Positions 54,720 through 64,000 of a DNA stretch of 64,000 nucleotides are shown here, piece by piece. Within the stretch, counting starts at the first letter, position 1, and each line of letters starts with the position of its first letter. The stretch comes from Thalassia testudinum (Eukaryota; Streptophyta; Magnoliopsida; Alismatales; Hydrocharitaceae). The position numbers and the translations under genes are program-made. The notes beneath the pieces were generated by a model. It was not told the origin of the DNA. It searched no databases and worked only from the letters and a program-made list of their open reading frames with translations. The stretch is taken from assembly GCA_037157565.1 (NCBI GenBank), contig JAZHRO010000063.1, forward strand, positions 10,708,001 through 10,772,000, read 5' to 3'.

Positions 54720-55325
54720 AGCAAACATTCTTCTCAACAAACTCTGCATCTGCCAAAGACTTGTCCTCCACAGCAGGGGGATAAATTTCTCACGCTCTGC
54801 CACTAGAGCAGCTTGCCACTCCACCTAAGCCTTATGATAGGCCTACCGGTGGGCATAGGACTCTTCCTGCAATTTCTTAAGACTGTGGTTTAGTTTACGC
54901 AGCCTCTTCTTAAGGTCATCCATCAAGTTGAGATAACCTTTGAAGGCTTTATGTGTTTTATCCAAAAGATCATAGCAGGATTTGGCCCCTTCCTACTTTT
55001 GCTTCAGTTGCTTGCATAGGGCGATTGCCTCCTTTTGTAGCTACTTGTCCAAAGCGGTAACCTCCTCCACCTTGGCCTCGATGACTAAAGACTCCTCCAG
55101 GCGACGTGATAATTCATGGGCTTCGCTAAAGTAAACATCAGCCCAACTAATCATTTGCTCAATGACAAAAGTCCGAGTCCTTTTACTGGGCCTAATGAAG
55201 GGACTACCAACAAATACACCTATGAGAATGTCTTGCCCAACTACCGAGCGGAATGAAGAGAAGGAAAGAAAAATGTTTCTAAGATTACCCGACAATTGAC
55301 ACTTAAGGACCCACCCAAAACCCAC
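54720..55325 (-). pseudogene. coiled-coil coding remnant, unassigned
   Basis: The 55041-55325 frame (MGFGWVLKCQLSGNLRNIFL, then FVIEQMISWADVYFSEAHEL and RRLEESLVIEAKVEEVTALD) runs on in the same sense through helical stretches such as LMDDLKKRLRKLNHSLKKLQ (about 54880-54930) and VAEREKFIPLL (54780). Such long coiled coils resemble gag-like proteins of some large gypsy elements. No diagnostic motif is visible, so I do not name it. The copia LTR at 55333 abuts its 5' end, so the gene may have been cut there. Confidence 0.4.
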
Positions 55326-55332
55326 TTTTATA

Positions 55333-55459
55333 TGTTCTTTATTATTGTCCTTTTGTTAATTTTGTTATTTTCTTATGGGGTTGTCATGTACTTTTCCTAC
55401 CTCCCCATATATTGAGGATAGGGTTATAGAATAATCTAACCCAATTTATTTCATCTCGC
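55333..55459 (+). mobile_element. 5' LTR of the split copia element
   Basis: It begins TGTTCTTTATTATTGTCC and ends TTATTTCATCTCGC before the primer site. CATATATTGAGG at 55407 matches the position of the CTATATAAAGAGG promoter motif in the 41036 element. The start is inferred from that comparison. Confidence 0.6.
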
Positions 55460-55472
55460 TAGATATCAAAGC
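55460..55472 (+). other. primer-binding site (diverged tRNA-Met)
   Basis: TAGATATCAAAGC aligns with TTGGTATCAGAGC at the proper place beside the LTR, with three differences. Confidence 0.55.
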
Positions 55473-56169
55473 AGCGATCCTAATTCGATGCTTGGATATC
55501 CTACCAAAAACCATACCCTCCAAAACCTCCACCTTAAACCCTTCTCTCTCTTCTTAGGCGTCACTAGCTGTCCATCTTGCCACGCCAGCTCTTATGGTGG
55601 GGCAGCAACCCACCGACGGTAGCCAACACCACTTGTAGGCCTCCTCTTCCCTACGTTGTCACATGCTCCTTGCAGGTGACCCTAGCGTCGCCAACACCTC
55701 CTCACCGACGATCAGTGGCAACAACAACGTTCTTGGGTGGATGCAGCGTCGCCCTTAGATGATCGGTGGCCATCAGAGGAGGCACTGCTGACCAGTGATC
55801 AGTCTACTGGTGGCTGCAACACCTCTGTGGGTTGCTGCAACGCTGGTGGTTAACGCTGCAGTGCCATCTTTTGGGCCGCAACATTGATTTGCGACCTTTA
55901 AATCCAATCAAATTAGTTTTTTTATTTGATTCCATGGCACTATGGTCTAAATACCTTTATCCCAGGAGATTTGAGTTGATCTTATCAGATCCGAGCAGAT
56001 TTTCCGACAGCTTGATGACCTAATTCTTTCCTTTTCTGTGTTCATGGAGGTCGGATGGTTCTAATTGAGGTAGATATGACATCAGAAATTGTCTGAGGCA
56101 ACATCGAAGAGAGTTCCTACTTCTGAGTATCAGGCCCTTGCTTCAACAGGAAGGTCACATGACACTATC

Positions 56170-57863
56170 TAATGAGGCGTGTTTCGCGAATTCAAATCAG
56201 GGTTTAGAGAACCCATCGACGTAGCTCGCAAAATGCGTTGATCAGATAAAATTTATAACCAAAACTCAAAAGTCAAAGGTCGAACATAAGGAGGCAAACG
56301 TTTAGTTTTGAAAAATCCACATTTTACTTTTATTTGTTTTTGTCGTTTTTATCTTTTCTATTTTTTTTGTTATTTTTTATTAAACAAGAGATCATGTTGA
56401 TGAATTCTAGCTAATCTACTTGCAAAATATAAACGAAAGAGAGAAGAATCATCTATTTATGAATAAATGTTTGTTACAACTACGAAAGTGAAAAAAAGAT
56501 AGAAAGAGGTGAGAGAATCCCCCTTAATGGTCACTCGGATGACGACTCGCTCTAACGTCGCCTAGAGGAAGGTAGTGAGGAGCGAGACGAACGGGGACGG
56601 AGCCGGAGGATGGAGTAGGACGACGTCGCGACAAAGATCTTCCCGAAGGGCAGTGAGAGGATAGTCACGGGATGCTCCATGAAGGGGGATGAGAGGCGGG
56701 AACAAATATTTGTTTTCTACTCTAGAGTAGCATCTCGAGCTTGGGACAAGCTCTCTCTAGAGCCTTGGAGGTGGTGAGAGGAAGAAAGGAAGAGATGAAG
56801 AGGAAGGGGAGGTGCAGCGGTCCTTTTATAGTGAAGGGAAGAGGGCAATTCGTGTAGAGGGCATCTAGTGACATCAAAGACGTCACTGTAAATCTATGCC
56901 AACCAATCCCCCAAACATCGCTAAAACTTGCTAGCGCTCTTCAATTCCTTTGCTGGCGAGCGCATAGCACAGGCCATTAGTGATAGCTACAAGCGTCACT
57001 AAAGGCCCGCCAGGCTGTCGCTGAAGGACGGCGCCAACCAAGCACTCGCCCGCATTCAGATGGTGTTGGATGGCGCATGGGGATGTGTGTTGACGCCCGC
57101 GTGAGCACCTCCAATGGATCGACGGTCATCTATGCATCCACATATCCGCATCTCCACTGTTCATGCATGATCGGGCGGTCGAAATCAAGCGTGCCTCACC
57201 GTCAGCTAGATTGGAGGCACTACGCGTGCTACCGTTGAGGCAAGGGAGCGTTTGAATCCCGAAGATGGCATAGGAGTTGAAAGCGCAAAGGCACCTTAGC
57301 CGTTGGATCAAGATCCAACGGCTGGGAGTGGAGGTCACGAATGAAGAGTGGGCACCTTCAGTTGCTGCTGGCCGGTGTTGGGTAGCCTAGATGGTGCCAC
57401 GTGGTGCCATCTGAGCCATCTATCTTCTGTCTATTGTATATGGTGCCACGGTGCTCAAATCGAGATGATTCCCGCACTGCTGGACTACGATCGTCGCTCC
57501 GGATCCATCTGTAAAATCGAATTTCTCATCCGAAGCCCGTGAGGATGTCGCATTGCCCTCCTAGCCATTAATCTTCCTTGGACTTCATATGATGCTACGG
57601 GACTCCGATCTAGACGGTTTCAGAGGCGTTAGACTCTGATCATCTTCCTGATCAGATTTGTACGGTCCGATCATCCATCCGAGACCTAGAAATAAGTTTT
57701 CTTCTCTCCTAACCATAAAAAAAGGGCCCAATTAACCTAAAATATATACTACTCTAAATACAGAATGATGTATGCTATGCAATATTTATAACATGAAATA
57801 CAAATCTAAGCCTAGGAACATGCATGATTAAGCATTTTAACCTAAATAGATGTGTCTATATCA
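56170..57863 (-). mobile_element. 3' LTR of the non-autonomous Athila-type element
   Basis: It begins TAATGAGGCGTGTTTCGCG (TG has become TA) and ends ATGTGTCTATATCA on the plus strand. The minus-strand TATA box is at 56821-56830. A TGAGGGTA stretch just upstream on the minus strand (57864-57871) is a weak polypurine tract. Confidence 0.88.
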
Positions 57864-59430
57864 TACCCTCATACATATCATTTGCTAGTCCCTACCAAAA
57901 TTAAACTACATGCTATGTAAAAAAAGAGAATTAGGATTCGATCGCTTAGGCCTATGTTATTTATTAACAATAGAAATTATCAACTAAGGTCCTAAACTAC
58001 GAAGACTCAACGATACCCGAGTGTCTTCCAGAATACAAACCGCCCAAGTCCTCACCTTATTTGAAAAGGGAAGATACATTTTTTTTTTGCTTTTCTTCTT
58101 TTCTAATTTTTTTGTACTTTTGGAGTTTGAGAGTACCAAGATACCTTTTTACGACTACCCGACCCACCCATTACTCGAAAAGGACTCTTAGTGCTAAGCA
58201 TCCAATGAAAAGAGTGAAAGACTCACTAGGCGGCCATTAAAATGGACTTCGGGTTTTTACGACCCTAGGTGACCTTGCCTAGAGGTTTATTTGTTCGAAC
58301 GGTAGCTTTCTCATTACTTCTTTTAGTTATGAGGTCAACATATGGGCAAACCCAGTGTATATTTCCCCGATTTATTCTACTTTCACGCTTCTTCCCTAAG
58401 TGTTTTGGGAATTATTGTGTATTTTTGTGTGCAAGGCTCTAGGCAACCGACCAATGGACTGTTACCCATAGCAACTTGCCAGGCATACTCGTGCAGTGAA
58501 GTGTGGTTTTATTTGTTTATTTTTTTATTTTTTCCTTTTCTATTTTTTCTTTTCTTTTTTTTTCCTAATTAGGTGGCTTCCCTAATCTAAGATTTACCTA
58601 AATGCAATACGAAGAAAATGATATTATGGCTAAGCTCTGGATAACCGACCGATGAATTATTACCACAAGTAACTTGCCAGCCATACCACCTTATATAATT
58701 CATTAGCTACCCAATTTTCGACGAAACCGCCGTAAAGTGAGTCAGTGCCAAAAAGTGCATAAATGCTTAGGCTTAAAGTCCCCTCAAATCAGAGGGAGGG
58801 TTGATAAGTCGTATACTTATCACCCCCAATTTATTCACCAAATTAAAGATGAATTTGAATTGGCGAGAACTCGAGACTAAATCCACATTCGAGTGGACAC
58901 CCGGGCTAATTAAGCCCGAAGACCTAAAGAATTTAAGTGTCCAGGTCTTATTGTATCAATTCCTAAAGTTAATAACTTCCAAAAGCCTAAGTTTTCATCT
59001 CCTAATTCTATTTTTTTTCTTTTTTGAATTTACAATTTTTTTTTAAAGAAACTAAAAGAAATTCTACAGTATTAACAAAATGATTTCAGGATAAAGTATC
59101 CACCCCCTATGCCTAAATGATGCAATGTCGTCATTATAGAAATAAAGACTTGAAAACGCAGAGTAAACAGGATATCACCTGAATAATGTGAAAATCCGAT
59201 CAGCTCTGCAGATAACGTGGAATATAAACACGTGCTAAATTTAAAACCTTTAGCTAGACATAACATACATACAAAGAAGAAATTAGGAATTCACAAGTGC
59301 GAGTCAGAATCAAAATAAAAATATTGATCCTCAGACCCGCCAACAGAAGATGTCCACAGATGTGGACCAAGTTATGGTGTAGACCCATGATCCAAGGTCG
59401 AGTGGTTCTAAGGTTGTGGATGAAAATCAC
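57864..59430 (-). other. 3' non-coding interior of the element
   Basis: No coding domain was seen. An imperfect duplication of about 50 bp lies at 58440-58490 and 58638-58686 (shared CAACTTGCCAGGCATAC / TAACTTGCCAGCCATAC and AACCGACCRATG parts). T-rich runs occur near 58080, 58500 and 59010. Confidence 0.5.
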
Positions 59431-60963
59431 CTAGAACATAAGATTGTTGTGTTTGCGGGGCCGGGCCTGTGGTTTGGTGGAGTGCAACCCAAGACCAAAA
59501 TGTCGGACGAGTAGAAATGATTTATTAAAATCGGGTGTCCACTTATAGTTCAACTCAGGAAGATAGTCAATTATTTCAAGCTTGAGTTGCATGTGAAAGA
59601 TATCATAAGGGTCCTGGTAAAAAGTAGGTGGTTTCAGGTCAACAGGAACCCTCAAATCCAAACTCATGGTTCCCTCAGAAGTAGCTTACCAGATTTTTAT
59701 TTCCTACTTCCTATCCTCCAACATCAAGTGTTTGGGCTCTGGAAACTCTAGCATATCATTCACCCCATATGATTTACCCAAGTCCAGAAATCGTGGCTGA
59801 CTCAGAATTGACTTGGGCACAATGATTTCCAAATCAAAATCAATCCCTTCGGGGTGTGGTTAAGAAATGTAGCTACTGATTGAATCTTCTAGTAAATGAG
59901 GATTCGAATCCTCCAAGTTAGCCCCAATCGAATCCAAATCTTCAATGAACGGCCTTATCAAATAGTTCATCAGATTCCTCAAACCCGTTTGTCTCACTAA
60001 AATCATCTTGCTTACACTCAAGTGAGACTTCACTAAGAGATTCTTCACCCTCAAAGTCAAAGAATTCATGATCCTTATTTATATATGTCTCAAAATGGAT
60101 TGCCATTTCCTGGTTCAAAGAGATATTTTCCTTGCTCCGGATCTCGAGTGAATCAATCGGTTCATCCTCAATGGGTTGCTCTAACCCAACCAGGTCATCC
60201 CCAGTCTCAAAAATGTATTCCCCCTCACAGGCGCCTGAACAGGTTCAAACATTGGCTCTCTTGAAGGGGGTTCATCTTGACAATCATCCCAAGTTTTGAC
60301 TAGAGCAACCACAAAATTCATTCTCGACCTCGACAATTTCCTAAGAAGAAACTCACTCAGGTCCTTATCCCTAACATTTTGGAGCAAATCCAATAGAGAA
60401 CTATTAAGTTTATCAATCATTTTGATCATATGCTCCAATACTTCAGTGCATGCAGTTGGTAGAGCTTCTAAAAATTGTATAGTGTTCCTCAAATTAACCA
60501 ACACCCTATCCTAGAACTGGTTCACCTGAATCGAATGGTTCGGTTCAGGTTTGAGTGGGTTTGAGTTAAATCTAGGGGAGTCAAGATATCGCGTTTCTCG
60601 GGTCCCTCCCTGATAGTAGGTCATTCCAGGTTGTTCAAAGGATTGTGGCGACCTATATTCAGTGGAATACTGGGGTGGGTAGGTGTTATAATCATTATAT
60701 CCTTCCTGATTGTAGATCGGGTTAGGTTGATCATCAAAGGATAAAGATCTATAATCATTGTAACACTGGGAATAATAATAATCATAGTCTTGTTGTCCAG
60801 GGTTAGACCCTGGACACTGAGGTCCGGATACATATCCCCAATCAAAGTTATTCCGGCTAGCGAATGGACAATCATAAGTTGAGTCGGGATAGTAATCATC
60901 ACGAGGATATGTGTTGGTAGAAGGGTAGGATTGAAAATGTGTGAAAGATGTAAAAGGATACAT
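59431..60963 (-). pseudogene. unrecognised Tyr-rich protein of the non-autonomous element
   Basis: Four open pieces (60511-60963, 60181-60504, 59860-60069, 59431-59667) are all in one frame and make a broken reading frame of about 510 codons. Residues 1-150 are low-complexity, rich in Tyr, Asp, Asn, Pro and Gln (MYPFTSFTHFQSYPSTNTYP, later DYDYYYSQCYNDYRS). Residues 150-240 look helical (VLEHMIKMIDKLNSSLLDLL). An acidic region near 59940-60225 is more protein-like in the next frame, which suggests a one-base slip in the C run near 60220-60225. The C-terminal part has KPPTFYQDPYDIFHMQLKLE. An in-frame TAG at 60511 stands for Gln. I see no zinc knuckle, protease or polymerase motif and do not assign a function; a gag-like role is possible. 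Confidence 0.55.
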
Positions 60964-62157
60964 TATGTAGTAGGAGGGAAATCAGAAGAGAGAAAGGTGC
61001 ACTGCAATACAGTCAACCAAACCTGACCTTAGGTGGGCTAACCTAAAGACCTATAGACTCCCAAGACCCGTTTTGAGATTATAAACGATTTTGTCTACTT
61101 TTATCCGGTCAATCCAACCAGTTAGGAGGGACCGGGGAGAATGTTCTTCCTTTAGCTTGCACCTCCGGTTCCTAGTGTACCGCCCAGCCGTAGTCGTTTG
61201 ACGCTACTCCCCTAGCTAGACATCAGATGGACCAGCAGAAGCATATTAATCGAAAAAAAATCTCAATCTGAGCCCTGAAGAGCGAATCAATCCTTAAGGC
61301 CAACATCTACTCAATTTTAATTAGGCTTGGGATGATTGTGCTCTTGGAATATGATGGGCCCTTTAAATGGATTGTGCCCTTAATGATCAATTCAAATGTG
61401 TGTGCGTGCACAAACAGGGTTTGCAAATAAGATTATTTGATGATGTCTTTTAGGGTTTAATCTTTAGGTTCATTTAATTAGGTTTAGTAGAACACTCCAA
61501 GTTTTGAAAGCACTGGTGTAGATATATTCCTTTAAAAATCAGAAATAAAATGTGGAGTGCCTGGTTCAATCCTAAAAATCAACCCTAAGTGGTAAGCTAC
61601 TTGATGAATCAATTTTAATCTTAAGTGGTGTGACCCAAACAACTCAGTCAATTGGCATGTTGCACCACTTAGTTAAGGCACACAAGAATGTTTAACCTAT
61701 TCAATACTCACTTATGTGTATTGAGTTGAAGTGTACCGGGTCCACAGGCCAGATCCCAGTTAAGTGGTAGAATCAAAGTGATTGTGCGCCTTAGGATGAG
61801 AATTTGTAGACGTTAAGTGTCTCTTTAATTAAATCCTACAAGAGAAGAATTTTTTTTATTTTTTATATATGCGGGTAGGTGAGGTGAGTGGAGTAAATCA
61901 AACAACCAAAATCTACCCTAGGGTCTATGCAAGCATCTAAGTTGATTTTGGTTTGAGCTATTAGGCTATGGAATGAAAACTAGGGTGGAGGTGGTGGGGT
62001 ACACTTACAAAACCCTCATCCGCACTTTTCTCTGATCTAACTGCTCTGGCCCACCTCGGATGAGTACCTACAATCACAGTAAGATCAGAGAAAAAGTGAG
62101 ATAAAAGTTAGGTAAGGTGAAAAAACACGAAAAAAAACCAAAGAGCGTTGCCTTCTT
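60964..62157 (-). other. 5' leader of the non-autonomous element
   Basis: Non-coding. It contains several TAAGTGGT units (61590-61770) and T-rich runs, and leads from the primer site to the long frame. Confidence 0.5.
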
Positions 62158-62170
62158 GGCAACGGCGCCA
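62158..62170 (-). other. primer-binding site (tRNA-Asp type, Athila)
   Basis: The minus strand reads TGGCGCCGTTGCC three bases after the LTR end. This is the primer site characteristic of Athila and related gypsy elements (family knowledge) and differs from the tRNA-Met sites of the copia elements here. Confidence 0.85.
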
Positions 62171-62173
62171 AAA

Positions 62174-63921
62174 TGATGATGCATGTTTCGCGAATTAAAA
62201 TCAGGACTCGAAGGACCCATCGTAGCTCGCAAAATGCGTCGATCAAATAAAATTTATAATCGAAACTCGAAAAGTGAGTCCCAGGTCGAACACGGGGAGG
62301 CGAATGTTTGGTTTTGAAAGATACGCATTTCGCTTTCATTTATTTTTGCCATTTTTATCTTTTCTAACTTTTTTGATATTTTTTATCAAAAAAGAGATCA
62401 AGTTGAATTCTACTTGCAAAATATAAAGGAAAGAGAGAAAAGAATAATCATCTATTTATGAATAAATGTTTGTTACAACGAAAGCGGAAAAATTACACTA
62501 CGAAAGCGAAAAAAAGATAGAAAGAGGTGAGAGAATCCTCCTCGACGGTCGCTCGGAGGACGACTCACTCTGACGTTGCCTAGAGGAAGGTAGTGAGTGG
62601 GACGAATGGGGACGGAGCTGGAGGAAGGAGGATGGGGCAGGACGACATCGCGGCGAGGATCTTCTTCCCGAAGGGCAGTAAGAGGACGGCCACGGGATGC
62701 TCCACAAAGGGGGATGAGAGGTGAGAAGAAATACTTGTTTTCTACTCTAGAGCAGCATCCCGGCCTTGGGACAAGCTCTCTCGAGAGTTTTGGAGGTGGT
62801 AAGAGGAAGAAAGGAAGAGATAAAGAGGAAGGGGAGGTGTAGGGTCTTTTTATAGTGAACGGAAGAGCAATTCATGTAGAGGGCATTTAGTGACATCAAA
62901 GGCGTCGCTATAGATCCGCACCAGCCAATCCCCCAAACGTCGCCAAAACTTGTTTGCGCCCTTCAATACCTTTGCTGGCACGCGCATAGCGCAGGCAATT
63001 ACTGACAGCTACAAGCGTCACTAAAGGCCCGCCAGGCTGTCGATAAAGGTCGGTGCCAACCAAGCACTCACCCGCGCGCAAATGGCGTTGGATGGCGCAT
63101 GGGGATGTGCGTCAACGCCCATGTGAGGACCTCCACTGGATCAGCGGTCATCTGTGCGTTTATGTATTCACAGCTCAGTTGCTCATGAATGATTGAGTTG
63201 TCGAAATCAAGCGTGCCTCACCGCCGACTGGATTGGAGGCACGGCGTGATTCGACCTCGTGCCTCTTGCTTGCAAACCGCACACGCTACCATTGAGGCAA
63301 GGGAGCATTTGAGTCGCGAAGATAGCGTAAGAGTTGAAAGCACGGAGGCACCTCAGTCGTTGGATCAAGATCCAACGACTAGGAGTGGAGGTCGCAGATG
63401 AAGAGTAGGCGCCTTCAGTTGCTGCTGGCTGATGTTGGGCGGCCTGGATTTCACCACGTGGCGCCATCTGGGTCATCCATCTTCTATCTGTTGCAAAGGG
63501 TGTCACGGTGCTCAGATCGAGATGATTCCCGTGTTGCCGAACTGCGATCGTCGCTCTGGATCCATCCGTACGGTCGGATTTCTCATCCGAAGCCCGTAAG
63601 GATGTCGCATTGCCCTCCTGACCATCGATCTTTCCTCAGACTTCATATGATGCTACGGGACTCCGATCTAGACAATTTCGGAGGCGTTAGACTCCGATCG
63701 TCATCCTGATCAGATTCATATGGTCTGATCGTCCATTCGAGGCCCTGAAATAAATCTTCTCTCCTGACCATAAAAAAAAGACCTAATTAACCTAAAATAT
63801 ATACAACTAATTTAAATGCAGAATGATGCATGCTATGCAATATTTATAACATGAAATGCAAATCTAAGCCTAGGAATATGCATGATTAGGCATTTTAACC
63901 TAAATAGATGTGTCTATATCA
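62174..63921 (-). mobile_element. 5' LTR of the non-autonomous Athila-type element
   Basis: It begins TGATGATGCATGTTTCGCG and ends ATGTGTCTATATCA on the plus strand. The minus-strand TATA-like box is at 62845-62854. It aligns along its full length with 56170-57863. Confidence 0.9.
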
Positions 63922-64000
63922 CTGTCACTATATCCAGGAGTATGAGATGCTGCTGTGTATTTAGTCAGCACGGTGCACCTCAAGCAGGAGCTATGTGTAA

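Larger units (their letters stand above)
56170..63921 (-). mobile_element. non-autonomous Athila-type LTR element (LARD-like)
   Basis: LTRs of 1694 bp (56170-57863) and 1748 bp (62174-63921) enclose 4.3 kb. The primer site at 62158-62170 on the minus strand and the TATA boxes give minus orientation. Flanking pentamers are ctatc (56165-56169) and ctgtc (63922-63926), four of five matching. No protease, RT, RNase H or integrase can be found on either strand; the only long frame (59431-60963) encodes an unrecognised protein. The size, LTR type and missing polymerase fit a large non-autonomous derivative that depends on an Athila-type partner such as the one at 405-7908. Confidence 0.88.
55333..64000 (+). 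mobile_element. copia element (5' part), split by a gypsy-type insertion
   Basis: A short LTR (55333-55459) is followed by a primer site and about 0.7 kb of leader to 56169; the sequence resumes at 63922 and runs off the window. The leader resembles that of the complete copia at 41036 (a GCGATCCTA stretch after the primer site and a run of CCTCCA/CACC-rich sequence). No gag motif was certain before the window ends. Confidence 0.6.

Overview
This window is plant nuclear DNA made almost entirely of transposable elements. No intact host gene was recognised. The evidence is the mix of families: Ty1-copia and Ty3-gypsy LTR retrotransposons primed by plant tRNAs, an L1-type LINE, an RTE-type LINE, a tRNA-derived SINE, hAT DNA elements and a Tourist-like MITE. 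Most coding remnants carry frameshifts and in-frame TAG/TGA stops at sites where the family has Gln, Trp or Arg codons, which is the usual decay of methylated repeats. The host looks like an angiosperm with a large repeat-rich genome; I cannot place it more closely.

Layout. 405-7908: a gypsy element of Athila type on the minus strand (3' LTR, RNase H/RT, protease, gag) without integrase, interrupted by an LTR-like insertion (5530-7327). 7909-14752: a minus-strand copia element with its 5' LTR, into which a 2.6-kb solo LTR (10437-13035, perfect 5-bp target duplication) has inserted. 15885-19670: a short-LTR non-autonomous element with an RTE LINE inside. 19671-22473: unassigned sequence with weak exon-like signals. 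22474-29470: an LTR split near its start by a complete copia element (22487-27909), whose own 5' LTR carries a MITE. 29510-30160: a gypsy integrase relic. 30243-31498 and 33064-34167: two related hAT-type elements with 8-bp target duplications. 32680-38190: a copia element split by one of these hAT copies and by a second short-LTR element (35782-37618).

38191-54272: a large minus-strand copia element broken by three insertions: a third short-LTR element (38657-40903, itself holding a SINE), a complete plus-strand copia element (41036-46121) and a full-length L1 LINE (46935-52397). 55333-64000: a plus-strand copia element split by a complete 7.75-kb element (56170-63921). That element has Athila-type LTRs and primer site but no polymerase; its only long reading frame encodes an unrecognised Tyr-rich protein.

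Two systems stand out. First, three members of one short-LTR (about 250 bp) family each carry different internal DNA. One holds a cytosolic ascorbate peroxidase fragment and one a phytochrome N-terminal fragment, so the family looks like a gene-capturing retrotransposon; the gag start region of one copy resembles the full-length copia at 41036-46121, a likely source of its proteins. Second, the 56170-63921 element shares LTR ancestry with the Athila relic at the left edge, suggesting an autonomous/non-autonomous pair, and encodes a protein I cannot assign. All boundaries were read by eye; identities and ages need alignment.
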